A program made the translations under genes and the position numbers. The notes beneath the pieces are model-generated. The model was given only the letters and a program-made list of their open reading frames with translations. It ran no database searches and was not told the origin of the DNA. A stretch of 64,000 nt of DNA from Bdellovibrio sp. SKB1291214 (GTDB lineage Bacteria; Bdellovibrionota; Bdellovibrionia; Bdellovibrionales; Bdellovibrionaceae): the NCBI RefSeq assembly GCF_002209355.2, contig NZ_CP106855.1, positions 310,001 to 374,000 on the forward strand. The letters are read 5' to 3'. Within the stretch, counting starts at the first letter, position 1. The number at the start of each line of letters is the position of its first letter. Below, piece after piece: positions 52,634-62,518 of this stretch.

Positions 52634-53653
52634 TTACCTTACCCTTTTCATCGCGGGTTTGCTTTTCTTGAGCCAAATATAAATTCCTGAAAAATAGAAT
52701 GCCAAAGGCAATAGGCCCGCCAGGAACATAACGAGCTGACCGATCTCGCCCCAGAATTTTCCTGAGTGAAGGTTAAAATTATAGTTTCTAAAGGAAACTT
52801 TTTGTTCCGTGGGAGGCGACAAAACATAGTCATCAATGTTCATTTGGCGATCTGCCACTTTCACCGTTCCCTTGCGCACATCAATCATCGCTGTCATGGG
52901 GCGCTGAAGTAAATCGGCTGATCTCAGGGATTCATCGATTTTATTAAAATCGAACAACGGTTTTGCTTCCTTTTGCTCGATCGCCTGACGGGGCTTACCT
53001 GCGCCGAACCAATCCGGACGCGCAATCACCAGTCCTGTAAATGTCGACATCAACAAAAGCCCGGCAGTGTATATTCCCGTGAGCCTATGAAGTTCATAGT
53101 TCTTAATAAAAAAACTTTTCAGAGGACGCATCGTAAAGGCTCTTTTAAATTGTCCATTCTTGGGCCACCACAAATAAATCCCCGATATCAAGATCAGCAT
53201 CATGAATATCGCGCCAACAGCGGCAATCGTTTTTCCGGTTCCGCCCATGAATAGATCGTGATGAAAGCGAAATATAAATCCCACGAATGATGTCGCAAAA
53301 TTATAGCTGCCTTTAAATTCGTTCGTTGTTAAATCTACGAAGGCTTTCACCCGACGGCGCTCTTTCCCGCTAGGTATATCAAAGGTCAACACAGCATTGC
53401 CATAAGCAGATTCCGGGATCACAACAGACCTAGGCAACTTGTCTGTTTGAAGGGCCTCTTGCGCTGACTTGATCAATGCTCCCAGGGACTGAGGGTGCGC
53501 AGAAGAGTGCGCAGAAATATATAGATTTGGATTGATCATCTCGTCCACCGCATCGCCATAGACAAGAACGCTGCCGGTGATTCCCAGCAAAGCGAAATAC
53601 AAACCAACTACAATTCCAAACCAGCGATGGCACCAAACGAAAGCTTTCTTCAT
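52634..53653 (-). CDS. PepSY-associated membrane protein (PiuB-like)
   Basis: An inner-membrane protein of 339 residues with four hydrophobic helices, the first beginning WCHRWFGIVVGLYFALLG. The helix His residues (HRW, FRFHHDLF, NYELHRLTG, NLHSGKFWG) match the conserved pattern of this family. PepSY-like periplasmic segments follow helix 1 (LGALIKSAQEAL). Relatives are often iron-regulated and act in ferric-siderophore reduction. No siderophore locus is adjacent here; the nearest TonB receptor is thiamin-riboswitch controlled and 10 kb away. Confidence 0.88.
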   Translation of the reverse strand: MKKAFVWCHRWFGIVVGLYFALLGITGSVLVYGDAVDEMINPNLYISAHSSAHPQSLGALIKSAQEALQTDKLPRSVVIPESAYGNAVLTFDIPSGKERRRVKAFVDLTTNEFKGSYNFATSFVGFIFRFHHDLFMGGTGKTIAAVGAIFMMLILISGIYLWWPKNGQFKRAFTMRPLKSFFIKNYELHRLTGIYTAGLLLMSTFTGLVIARPDWFGAGKPRQAIEQKEAKPLFDFNKIDESLRSADLLQRPMTAMIDVRKGTVKVADRQMNIDDYVLSPPTEQKVSFRNYNFNLHSGKFWGEIGQLVMFLAGLLPLAFYFSGIYIWLKKSKPAMKRVR

Positions 53654-53703
53654 CGAGGGTGGATTTAGAAAAGTTCTTGTCCTATGGCAATGAGAAGAGC
53701 TTT

Positions 53704-53728
53704 CAACACGGTTAATGAAACCGTGTTG
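53704..53728. repeat. Perfect 10-bp inverted repeat in the gap upstream of the PepSY gene
   Basis: CAACACGGTT (53704-53713) and AACCGTGTTG (53719-53728) are separated by AATGA. It lies 50 bp before the PepSY gene and 50 bp past the end of the giant lipoprotein gene. No T-run follows on either strand, so an operator or a factor-dependent stop hairpin is more likely than a classical terminator. Confidence 0.65.
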
Positions 53729-53778
53729 ATCATCGCTCTATGAAAGTGAACGTTAGTTATTTAGGGAGGCTACAAACT

Positions 53779-56700
53779 CTATGGATTTACGACTTCCGCG
53801 ACACCCTTCAATCCATTTTGCTTATAAATGAACAAGAGTGTGTTGCGATAGCTATCATAATGAAGAGCACTCTCGCATGTAAAAGTCGTATTCGGTAATG
53901 CAATCACGGACTCTGCACCGCTATTATTCAGATCATATTTATAAAGTATTCCTGATGCGCACGTATAAACGTAATTGCTGGAAAGATCCGTCGATCGCTT
54001 CACGGCAAATCTCGAGAAAGCCCTCGGAGCTGTAAACAAAGTCCCCATTGTGCCGGTTCCATCATAAGCAAACTTTGCAATACGAGTGGCGTTAGGTTCC
54101 GCTAGTAACCAAGAATTCGTCCCTGGATCGTATTGTGCCTGCATACCAACATCGTTCACACCCGCTGCCAATGAACAGCCACCATTCAAGGCTGAACCAT
54201 CAGCACAAATCGTAGCTGGGATTTGAGTCGAACCACCATTTGTGTCGTAAAGTTTTTTCGTAAATACTTTCGAAGTTAAATCGACCCAGAAATAGCGCGA
54301 ATCAGTCATACGGTTGATCGAGCCGTTATATGAGTACGCCCCTAATATCATCGTATTACCGTAAATTCCAACGGGCTGTGGACCATAGCTACCCACAGAA
54401 CTCCAGCTTTCCCATAAACCTGATGAACGTACGATTCGCCCTGTAGAGCCCTGGGCTCTTGGCATATAGACGTCCCCATTCGAATTCACAAGAATACGGG
54501 TTGGGGAGATATCGAAAGAGTTATGAATAGGGCTTGTCGCGGCCACGTTGCCTGCTGACGGTGCTTTAGAGTATTGGAGACCCGCAAGCGTTGTCACTGA
54601 GCTGCCAGGAACAAATTCACGAACACGCACATCACCAAAGTCATAGACAGTTATGTAGCTCGTACCCAGTGAGTTCCAAGATTTAACATCCGTCAAATTA
54701 GCAAAGCGGGTCACCAGAGGCATTTTGCCGTCATCCGAACCCAGCTTGTCTCCCGCAATGGTTCTGACGTAACCATCGTTATCAATAGTTCTGACGGCCT
54801 TCGATTTCACATCAATATAAAACGGCTGACCTTGGCTGTTAAATGTTAAAGCCATCGTGTTAATCGCGCAGCTGGTATGGAATGTACCATCAGAACAAGT
54901 TCCGTACTGGTCACTACCCCAAACTCTTGCCCAAGTCATGGAAGCCGAATCAAACTTCCAGATACCTTGAGCCGGAGTTCCTTGATCGTAGGCAGAATAT
55001 ACATTTCCGACTCTGTCATTATAGAAACTGACATATTCACGATAACCGTCTGTCGTTACGATATGATCTGGAATTGGCGACATCGCGATGCCTGTGGACG
55101 GATCGACTTGAGCATAGGCCCGAGTTTCCGTCGTCGATGCATTCAAAGTACATGATGAGCTTGAACCTTGAGAACTTACTTCCCAAATCATTTTATCCAC
55201 GTTGCCTGATGCATCGAACGTCACGAAATAATCGATGAACCCGCACAAAGTATTATCCTGAGTGGGCGAAGAGCTGTTTCCTGTACCACTTAAAGTGATT
55301 AAGCTCACCGCGCCTGTTGCTGCATTGTATTTACGAACTTTGTGGCCATTTTCCCCGACAAAGAAAATATCACCGTTTGAAGACACCGATAAGTGGCGAA
55401 TATTTATTGAAGCCTTATAATTCGTCGCCGTCGCAACATAGGAACCGGTATCGTTACCGCCGCCGACGACACGACTGATAGTCATCGGACTCACTCTGGT
55501 ATTGATTCGGCGAATAGTTTGGCTGTCTGCCACTAAAATATCATTGTTTGCGTCCTTATAGATTCCTGATACAGCTTTAAATTTGGCGTTGGTCAACTCG
55601 CCACCGTCGCCTGACATAGAACCCGCATAAGTCGCCAGAATTTCGTAAACACCATTTGTCGGATTCACCCATGCAAGCCCGCGTGTATCTAAAACAAAAA
55701 TTCGACCATCATCAAGAACTTGCAATGCGTTCGCACCACCGCTTGGTTGGATGATAGCAGACTTAGCACTTGAATTCAGTCCCAAATCTGTATTCCCCGC
55801 AAGGAAATTAATTTGCCCTGAGTTCAACGGATTACTTGAGATCGTCGAGAAGAATCCCAAAGAATCCACAGTTTTCATTTTCAAGCGGAAGTAAGTGCCC
55901 ACTGGAGCCGACAGTACCGCACATCCAGTGAATCCAGAAGTAACTGTACAGCCACCATTGGCACCGTTGGCAAGACCCGTGGCCAACGTTCCAGCCGTTG
56001 TCGCATCATCCGTTGTGTAAGTGATAGAGATAGGATTAGCAGCCAAGCCCGTAGAGCTTGAAACATTCCATTTCAAATAAATCGCGCTTCCCGACGTCAC
56101 CACAAGATCTGAACCACTTGGAGGACTTGTCGGAGTATTGGTAGAAGTCAATTGGATCGAACCCACCGATGGAGGATTTGGTGAGTTATAGTAAACACTG
56201 CCCTTATCCACGCTGGCAGTTGATGAATTCGTTGAAATGTTACCCACAGCATCCATCAACCAAATATAAATTGTGTAAGCCCCAGAAACGAAGCCGACGT
56301 TATAATAAATAGAAGATGTCGAAAGATTTTTCGCCGCGGTAAGACCGTAAGAAGCGACTGGAATCCAGCAGCTGCTTGAACTGGTTGGAGCTGTGCCTGA
56401 AGTTGACATGCAGATTTTTGAAATATTGCTAAGGGAATCCGATCCATTAAAACCAATCAAGACGTTATTATTCGTGGTATTTGCCGATCCACCATTCACG
56501 GTGAAGCTTGAAAGTGTCGGAGCACTGCTATCAATTGCAAAACTACCCGAGGTCACCGTCTTAACATTTCCTGCGGCATCCGTTAAAGTCACACGAACTT
56601 TCGCTGCATTCGTATTGGTCCCAGGAACTGATATTCCTGTAAGCGAGTAAGTTACGTTCGTATTGGCACCAGCCGTAGCTGTTTTTGAGCCCGCGCTTGT

Positions 56701-59700
56701 CCAAGTTGCTCCATCATAAAATTCAATAGCAAAAGAAGAACTGCTTGCTACATTGGCTTCAGTTACAACCCAACTTGCGGTGATTGTGCCGCCACCTTTA
56801 ACCACGCCCGGAGTCGTCACTGTAATCGAAGGTGCCGTTGCATCTTTGATCACAGAGCGACCAGAGGATGAACCTGTGTTCCCAGCACTGTCCGTTTGAC
56901 TTGCTGTTAAGGTGTAAGGACCATCAGCCAAAGATGACATATTCGCGGTAATGACCCACGCATTTCCTGAACACAAAGTTGGCGCCGCTGTAACACCAGA
57001 AAGGTTCACTGCCACACCATTTTCAGAACATGCGCCACCGATAGTCACAGCCGATAAATTTGCGGATGGGATTACATAGTTATTAGCTGAAGGCGTTGTG
57101 ATAGTCACCGTTGGAGCCACGGTATCCACAACCCAAGTATATGTCACTGGCGTCCCGTCATTGCCTGCCGTGTCCGATGCATAAATAGAAACGGTGTGAC
57201 TGCCTTCGGATAAGGAGCTGTAAGATCCCCCCGACACACACGTCGAATAAGATCCACCATCCAGCTTACACTTAAATCCGGAGACACTTCCCCCACCCGT
57301 ATCCAGACCTGTGAAACCAAACACCGCCGTCGCCGAGTTTGCATTCGCAGAAGGTTTAGCAGTGATCGTCACTGTTGGTGGAGCGGTATCAATGGTCCAT
57401 GAATAAGAAACTGCAGCGGAATAGTTTACAGCAGCATCAAGAGCCGAAACCTCAAAGCTATGAGCTCCCGCAGCCAAAGAGCTGTATGAGACTCCAGAGG
57501 TACAAGACGTAACGGCTCCACCGTCAATTTTACATTCGTAACCAGCAACAGAACCAGAAGAGTCCGCGCCACTAAATGTAAAGGCTGCCGTCGTCTGATT
57601 CGTTAAGCTATTGGGTTTGGTTAAAAGAGTCAAAGTTGGAGCCGTCAAATCCACGTCCCAGGAGTATGTCTGCACAGCAGAGGTATTCCCTGCCGTATCC
57701 ATGACCTTCACGTTGAATGTATGAGATCCTTCAGCAAGACTCGTATAATTCTTAGGGCTTGCACATTCCGTATAACCCGCGCTGTCTAACTCACAATAGT
57801 ATTTCTCAATCGTCGCGCCACCGGTGTCACCGCCCGTAAACTTAAACTGCGCTGTCGCTGTGTTTGTATCAGCGTCTGGTTTATCGGTGATGGTCAAAGT
57901 CGGGTTTGTTGTATCTATCAACCAAGTGTAAGAAGTCGCATCACTGACGTTCGATAAGTTATCGATCGAGCGCACCTCAAAAGTATGCGACCCTTGCGTC
58001 AAGCCCGTATAGGACTTCGGTGATGAACATGTCGCCCATCCCGCTGAATCCAAGTTACATTGATAGCTCGAAATAGAGCCGCCGGATGGAGGTGTGGCAT
58101 AAAATGAAAAGTTCGCCGTCGTTTGATTTGTAATATTATCCGGTGAGGCTGTGATCGACGCCATCGGCGACACGGTATTAATCGTCCACGTGTAAGTTGT
58201 CGCAGTACCAATATTACCTGCAGAGTCCGTGGCACGCACTTTAAACGTATGACTGCCATCCGCCAACGACGAATACGATTTGCCTGTCGTACAAGCAGAA
58301 TAGCCACCACCATCAAGTTCACATTCGTAGCCAGAAATGCTCGCGCCACCTGTATCCGTACCAACAAACGCGAACGTCCCTGTCATTGAATTTGTCATTG
58401 CAGCGGGTTTTGAGGTGATCGTGACTGTTGGCGGAGTCGTATCAATCGTCCATGAATGAGTTTGAACAGAAGATACATTTCCAGCACCATCGTAAACGCG
58501 GGATTTAAACGTGTGACTGCCCGCAGCCAAAACGTAATTCATCACTGCCGTACAAGTCGCATAAGCAGCTCCATCAAGGCTGCACTGATAAGTCGCCAGA
58601 CCAGAGCCACCGGTGTCAACTCCGGCCATTGTTAAAGTCGCTGATAACGAATTCGTTACAGCAGCGGGACCTGTTAGTGTCAAAGTTGGGGCCGTTAAAT
58701 CGATATGCCAAGTTTTAGAATCAATGTTTGATGTGTTACCGGCCGTATCAATAGCACGAACACTCACGGTATGATCACCCTCGGTCAAACCCGCAAAGGA
58801 CGCAGGACTTGAACAAGCACCCCACGCGCTGGAATCAAGCTTACATTCAAAATGGTCTATTGTACCAGAGCCGTCATTGCCCGTGAACGCGATAACTTGA
58901 GAGCTTGATTTACTTTGTGCCAATGGCTGCGTTGAGATTGTGACTGTCGGAGCCGCGGTATCCAGACCCAATGTCAAAGTAACTGGCGTCGTAGAAATCA
59001 AACCCGAAGCATCTTTAGCCCACAAGTAAAGAGTCTTGCTGCCCTCTCCCGATGAAGCCAAGGTATAATTCAAACTCTGACTGCCCACCTGTGAGCAAAC
59101 AATCGGAAAGTTTTCAGAAGCACTTGGGATGGAGGAAGTCTCTGTCATCAAAAGGCTGCTGAAAGAATCACAGTTAGCTAAAGCTGCACCCGTGGTAATC
59201 CCGATGACTAAAGCACGTGTACTTACCGGCTGGCCGGCTGCAATCGAAGGAGATGTCACCGAAAAATTCGGTGGCTGTGGCAAAACATTATTAGAAATTT
59301 GTATCGGACCGGAGAAAGACTTATTCGGTTTTGTCAGATCCACATGCCCGGAACCATTATCCCGACCGATCGTCAAAGTGATCGCATGGTTTCCTTGCGA
59401 GTTCCCGCCAGGAACATGGCTTACGGACTTAGCTGTTCCTAATGTCGTAGCATTTAACTTCCACTCATAAATCATCGGATAAGACGATAACCAGTGGGCA
59501 GCGTCTGCTTCCAACTGCAACGCCACTTTCTCTTGTGCCGATGCCGGTAAACTGTAAGACAGAACTTCGGGCGAAGCATCCAGTAACGCCGAGGGAGCTA
59601 CACCGAAAATTTGCGTGAACTTATCGCTAGCTTCAGTATTTGCTAGCAAAACGTTGTACGCTTTCTCCATGGAATCGGGGCTACCCAAGATCAACATCAG

Positions 59701-60237
59701 GTTATCAACTTCAGCACCATTATCTTGCAGCGCCATTGACAGTTTGTCTTTAAAGTCGGTGTTAACGATATAGCCTAAAAGAGACGAAGACATCGTCACG
59801 TTTTGTTCGGCATAACCTGTGACCGGTCTAAAATAGACTCCAGCAGCACACCCCTTCACTTCAATCAACATAGGACTGGCTTTCAAAGCTTCCGTTTCAA
59901 AACCAGCGTTTTTTAAGTCAATCGAGTAAGCTCCTGTATCGTCCGCTCCCACTGAAGCTGCCGGAGGACTGATACGTTGGCCTGAGGAATCAAGTTTATA
60001 GAGGTTCACAACCGGAGTGACACAAGCCATAGCATCTTGTGCTGAGGCTTGATTGGAATTAGTTGCATAATTGGCGATGCGACCGGAAAGGCTTCCCGTA
60101 TTCACTGTGAGAATATCAGCAATCGTTGCGTCCATCGAGCAGGAGACGTTCCCTAAAGCGAACGCTACGACCAACATCAGTTTAGATCGTAAAAGCTGCA
60201 GTATGGATGCTTTCCCGTTACGTACATGCGTTCCCAT
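53779..60237 (-). CDS. Giant Ig-like repeat and NHL-type beta-propeller lipoprotein
   Basis: A secreted protein of about 2,150 residues. The ATG at 60237 has AGGAA upstream; the lipobox region ends LGNVSCS with Cys 33. Residues 35-420 include a carboxypeptidase-regulatory-like start and an Ig-like module. Residues about 425-1040 hold seven tandem Ig-like repeats of about 88 residues, each opening DxTxPTxTI, carrying a C-x-LD...C pair (such as YECELDGGGYSAC) and closing GSHTFxVRAxDxAGN...YTW. Three more divergent Ig-like domains reach about 1340. From about 1480 to the end, repeated FVLDTRG/ILVADSQTIRRI-type units suggest an NHL-type propeller. The layout fits a long surface stalk with a binding head at its tip. 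No sortase or autotransporter signals are present. Confidence 0.88.
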   Translation of the reverse strand: MGTHVRNGKASILQLLRSKLMLVVAFALGNVSCSMDATIADILTVNTGSLSGRIANYATNSNQASAQDAMACVTPVVNLYKLDSSGQRISPPAASVGADDTGAYSIDLKNAGFETEALKASPMLIEVKGCAAGVYFRPVTGYAEQNVTMSSSLLGYIVNTDFKDKLSMALQDNGAEVDNLMLILGSPDSMEKAYNVLLANTEASDKFTQIFGVAPSALLDASPEVLSYSLPASAQEKVALQLEADAAHWLSSYPMIYEWKLNATTLGTAKSVSHVPGGNSQGNHAITLTIGRDNGSGHVDLTKPNKSFSGPIQISNNVLPQPPNFSVTSPSIAAGQPVSTRALVIGITTGAALANCDSFSSLLMTETSSIPSASENFPIVCSQVGSQSLNYTLASSGEGSKTLYLWAKDASGLISTTPVTLTLGLDTAAPTVTISTQPLAQSKSSSQVIAFTGNDGSGTIDHFECKLDSSAWGACSSPASFAGLTEGDHTVSVRAIDTAGNTSNIDSKTWHIDLTAPTLTLTGPAAVTNSLSATLTMAGVDTGGSGLATYQCSLDGAAYATCTAVMNYVLAAGSHTFKSRVYDGAGNVSSVQTHSWTIDTTPPTVTITSKPAAMTNSMTGTFAFVGTDTGGASISGYECELDGGGYSACTTGKSYSSLADGSHTFKVRATDSAGNIGTATTYTWTINTVSPMASITASPDNITNQTTANFSFYATPPSGGSISSYQCNLDSAGWATCSSPKSYTGLTQGSHTFEVRSIDNLSNVSDATSYTWLIDTTNPTLTITDKPDADTNTATAQFKFTGGDTGGATIEKYYCELDSAGYTECASPKNYTSLAEGSHTFNVKVMDTAGNTSAVQTYSWDVDLTAPTLTLLTKPNSLTNQTTAAFTFSGADSSGSVAGYECKIDGGAVTSCTSGVSYSSLAAGAHSFEVSALDAAVNYSAAVSYSWTIDTAPPTVTITAKPSANANSATAVFGFTGLDTGGGSVSGFKCKLDGGSYSTCVSGGSYSSLSEGSHTVSIYASDTAGNDGTPVTYTWVVDTVAPTVTITTPSANNYVIPSANLSAVTIGGACSENGVAVNLSGVTAAPTLCSGNAWVITANMSSLADGPYTLTASQTDSAGNTGSSSGRSVIKDATAPSITVTTPGVVKGGGTITASWVVTEANVASSSSFAIEFYDGATWTSAGSKTATAGANTNVTYSLTGISVPGTNTNAAKVRVTLTDAAGNVKTVTSGSFAIDSSAPTLSSFTVNGGSANTTNNNVLIGFNGSDSLSNISKICMSTSGTAPTSSSSCWIPVASYGLTAAKNLSTSSIYYNVGFVSGAYTIYIWLMDAVGNISTNSSTASVDKGSVYYNSPNPPSVGSIQLTSTNTPTSPPSGSDLVVTSGSAIYLKWNVSSSTGLAANPISITYTTDDATTAGTLATGLANGANGGCTVTSGFTGCAVLSAPVGTYFRLKMKTVDSLGFFSTISSNPLNSGQINFLAGNTDLGLNSSAKSAIIQPSGGANALQVLDDGRIFVLDTRGLAWVNPTNGVYEILATYAGSMSGDGGELTNAKFKAVSGIYKDANNDILVADSQTIRRINTRVSPMTISRVVGGGNDTGSYVATATNYKASINIRHLSVSSNGDIFFVGENGHKVRKYNAATGAVSLITLSGTGNSSSPTQDNTLCGFIDYFVTFDASGNVDKMIWEVSSQGSSSSCTLNASTTETRAYAQVDPSTGIAMSPIPDHIVTTDGYREYVSFYNDRVGNVYSAYDQGTPAQGIWKFDSASMTWARVWGSDQYGTCSDGTFHTSCAINTMALTFNSQGQPFYIDVKSKAVRTIDNDGYVRTIAGDKLGSDDGKMPLVTRFANLTDVKSWNSLGTSYITVYDFGDVRVREFVPGSSVTTLAGLQYSKAPSAGNVAATSPIHNSFDISPTRILVNSNGDVYMPRAQGSTGRIVRSSGLWESWSSVGSYGPQPVGIYGNTMILGAYSYNGSINRMTDSRYFWVDLTSKVFTKKLYDTNGGSTQIPATICADGSALNGGCSLAAGVNDVGMQAQYDPGTNSWLLAEPNATRIAKFAYDGTGTMGTLFTAPRAFSRFAVKRSTDLSSNYVYTCASGILYKYDLNNSGAESVIALPNTTFTCESALHYDSYRNTLLFIYKQNGLKGVAEVVNP

Positions 60238-60449
60238 GTGTTTCCTATCGGTCACACCTTGTGCCCACAAGATAAGAAACGCGAACTTAATGAATCCAAA
60301 AATACGAATGATACCTCGGAAGCCCAGATCCGTCCCGAAGCGATATTACGAGTGTGAAATGAACCTGCCTTTTGTATTGAAAACGTCTTTTATACTAAAA
60401 TTGATTTAATAACCATTATAGCGGGCCCTATGGACTTTAGTGGAGTAAG

Positions 60450-61277
60450 ATGAACGCTCTAATCAATGAATGGCGTGTTAATTCACAACGAATGCGTTCA
60501 TACTGGAAACAGCCAAAGGGGTTCCACAGAATGAAGTTCCCAGGAAAAGTTTTGATCGCAAATATCTTCAAAGGACTTTTCTATTCATTCATCGTTATTG
60601 CGATTTCGTTGATCACTTTGGAACTTCCCCTTTTTAACAAGTTAAAGATTTCTATATTCGGTAAATCCACTGTGCAAAAGCGAGTGCAAGATATTGAACC
60701 CAAAGTCACAGAAAAACTCAAACCCCTTTTCGTTAAGAAAAATTTGGTTTATCCACCGGATGACGTGACTTTGCTTTTCGTAAAATCGCAGAAGACTCTG
60801 TCTCTTTTCGCCAGCGACTCTGAAGGAAAACCGCAATTCATTAAAACTTATCCCGTATTTGGCGCCAGTGGAAAGTCCGGCCCCAAGTTGACTGCTGGCG
60901 ATGACCAGGTGCCTGAGGGTCTGTATCGCATAGCAAGCTTAAACCCGAACAGTCAGTTTCACTTGGCTTTGCGTTTAAATTATCCGTCTGATTTCGATAA
61001 AAAGATGGCAAAGGAAGAGGGCCGCAAGAATCTGGGTAGTGATATCATGATTCATGGAAGTGTTTTGTCCGCCGGATGCATCGCGATCGGCGACGATGCG
61101 GTTGAAGAAATTTTTTATCTGGCAGCTCAAAGCAACTATCGCAATTGGAAAGTGATTCTTTCCCCTGTCGATTTCAGAAAAGTCGTTTCCGCACCGGAAC
61201 CCAAAGTGATCAAACCCTGGATTCCGAAACTGTATGAAGAACTTGCGCAAACTACGAAAGAACTGCCCCTTAAGTAA
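60450..61277 (+). CDS. L,D-transpeptidase-fold protein, YafK-like, membrane-anchored
   Basis: A 275-residue protein with one N-terminal membrane helix (about 32-60) and a periplasmic YkuD-fold domain. The catalytic motif is IMIHGSVLSAGCIAIGDD with H202 and C210. The residues after the nucleophile (CIAIGDD rather than CIRL) resemble YafK-type members, which include the enzyme that releases Lpp from peptidoglycan; classical members make 3-3 cross-links. The earlier YRIASLNPNSQFHLALRLNYP block matches the YafK core. In Bdellovibrio this fold is used to modify the prey wall, so a predation role is plausible but unproven. GGAG is four bases from ATG. Confidence 0.87.
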   Translation: MNALINEWRVNSQRMRSYWKQPKGFHRMKFPGKVLIANIFKGLFYSFIVIAISLITLELPLFNKLKISIFGKSTVQKRVQDIEPKVTEKLKPLFVKKNLVYPPDDVTLLFVKSQKTLSLFASDSEGKPQFIKTYPVFGASGKSGPKLTAGDDQVPEGLYRIASLNPNSQFHLALRLNYPSDFDKKMAKEEGRKNLGSDIMIHGSVLSAGCIAIGDDAVEEIFYLAAQSNYRNWKVILSPVDFRKVVSAPEPKVIKPWIPKLYEELAQTTKELPLK

Positions 61278-62402
61278 TCACTTCTGTACGGTCGTCGACT
61301 CGTCCCACCAACGTGTACTCAGATAGTGATCATTGATTGTCACCACTTCGCCTATTTTTGGCGTTACCAAAGTCATTCCATTTTGTTCCGCCGCAAGAGT
61401 CAGCTTTTCCAACGGTTCGCGCCAAGAGTGCAAAGCTAAGGTGAACATTCCCCAGTGAATTGGAAAGTATCGTTTCGCATTCAAATCTTTAAATGCAGCG
61501 ACGGACTCTTCAGGAAGCATGTGAACTTCCCGCCATTTTTCATTGTATTGCCCACTTTCTACAAAAGCGATATCAAAGGGTCCCAACTTCTCTCCAATTT
61601 CCTTGAAGTGGATATCATAACCAGAGTCGCCACTAAAGAACACATTGTGTCTGTGACTTTTAATCACCCAAGAAGCCCACAAAGATTTATTCTGATTCCA
61701 AAATCCCCGACCCGAAAAATGTTGGGCAGGAGTTGCAATGAAAGTGATGTCCTCTAGTTTTGCAGTCTGCCACCAATCAAGTTCCTGAATTCTGTCAGAA
61801 GAAATTCCCCACCCCTTAAGGTGAGCTCCCACTCCGAGGGGGACCAAAAATTTTGTCGATTTATTTTTAAAAAACTTTATTGAATCCGTATCTAGATGGT
61901 CATAGTGATCATGACTGATCACCACCACATCAATGGGAGGAAGCTCATTGAGTTCGACAACGGGGTCTTGAAAACGCTTCATCAAAAATCCTAAGGGACC
62001 TGTTGATTTAGATAATACCGGATCAATTAAGATCATTTTACCATCAAAATTCAAAAGGACTGTCGAATGCCCAAACCACGCAACCTTCATCTCTGGGCTG
62101 GGTTTAACAAACTCCACAAAATCAGGCTTTGTTTCGGGCAGTTTCTTTTTGGGAGTTCTCTCCTCGCCATTTCCGAAAATAAATTCTTTAAAAGTCGCAA
62201 AATTCATGGAACGCTCACGCATTTCCTTTAGAATATCAGGCCGACGGTTTACAAATGTTTCTGCTTTTGCATCGAAGTGTGCCGACGTCTTAAAAGACTC
62301 GTTATTTTCCTTTGAGGGCAAGGTTCCAAATGACGAACATCCCGAAATCATAAATACTCCCATTCCCACTAAACCAACTACCATTAAAACCAGTTTAAGC
62401 AT
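61278..62402 (-). CDS. MBL-fold hydrolase lipoprotein (UlaG/NAPE-PLD-like)
   Basis: A 374-residue envelope lipoprotein. The lipobox is MISGC with Cys 22. The metallo-beta-lactamase core includes WFGHSTVLLNFDG, the metal motif VISHDHYDHLD (H164, H166, D168, H169), FSGDSGYD, and the closing FPIHWGMFTLALHSW. This arrangement is that of NAPE-PLD/RomA-like phosphodiesterases. The substrate is unknown. The ATG at 62402 has GGGAG upstream; the frame is open to 62435. It is divergent from a tetR gene with a shared control region, so it is likely that regulator's target. Confidence 0.9.
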   Translation of the reverse strand: MLKLVLMVVGLVGMGVFMISGCSSFGTLPSKENNESFKTSAHFDAKAETFVNRRPDILKEMRERSMNFATFKEFIFGNGEERTPKKKLPETKPDFVEFVKPSPEMKVAWFGHSTVLLNFDGKMILIDPVLSKSTGPLGFLMKRFQDPVVELNELPPIDVVVISHDHYDHLDTDSIKFFKNKSTKFLVPLGVGAHLKGWGISSDRIQELDWWQTAKLEDITFIATPAQHFSGRGFWNQNKSLWASWVIKSHRHNVFFSGDSGYDIHFKEIGEKLGPFDIAFVESGQYNEKWREVHMLPEESVAAFKDLNAKRYFPIHWGMFTLALHSWREPLEKLTLAAEQNGMTLVTPKIGEVVTINDHYLSTRWWDESTTVQK

Positions 62403-62459
62403 GGTGATAACTCCCATAGTCCCTATTATATGCACTTTTTGAGTTTTGTCTGGAAAAAA

Positions 62460-62489
62460 TTGAAAAGAAACCGACCAGATGGTATGTTT
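62460..62489. promoter_or_regulatory. tetR promoter with embedded dyad operator
   Basis: TTGAAA (62460-62465) and TATGTT (62483-62488) are 17 bases apart on the plus strand, in front of the tetR gene. They overlap a 22-bp dyad at 62468-62489 of the form AAAC-N2-ACCA-N2-TGGT-N2-GTTT. A TetR dimer bound there would cover the promoter and could also block the divergent MBL gene. Confidence 0.65.
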
Positions 62490-62518
62490 AGAACAGAAAC
62501 GTATTAATTAAGGATTTT

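Noticed and set aside
53704-53728. Rho-independent terminator
   Set aside because: The stem is perfect but has no T-run on either strand.
57130-58970. Tandem DNA repeat or CRISPR-like array in the giant gene
   Set aside because: The repetition is at protein level with 88-residue period; the DNA copies are diverged and stay in frame.
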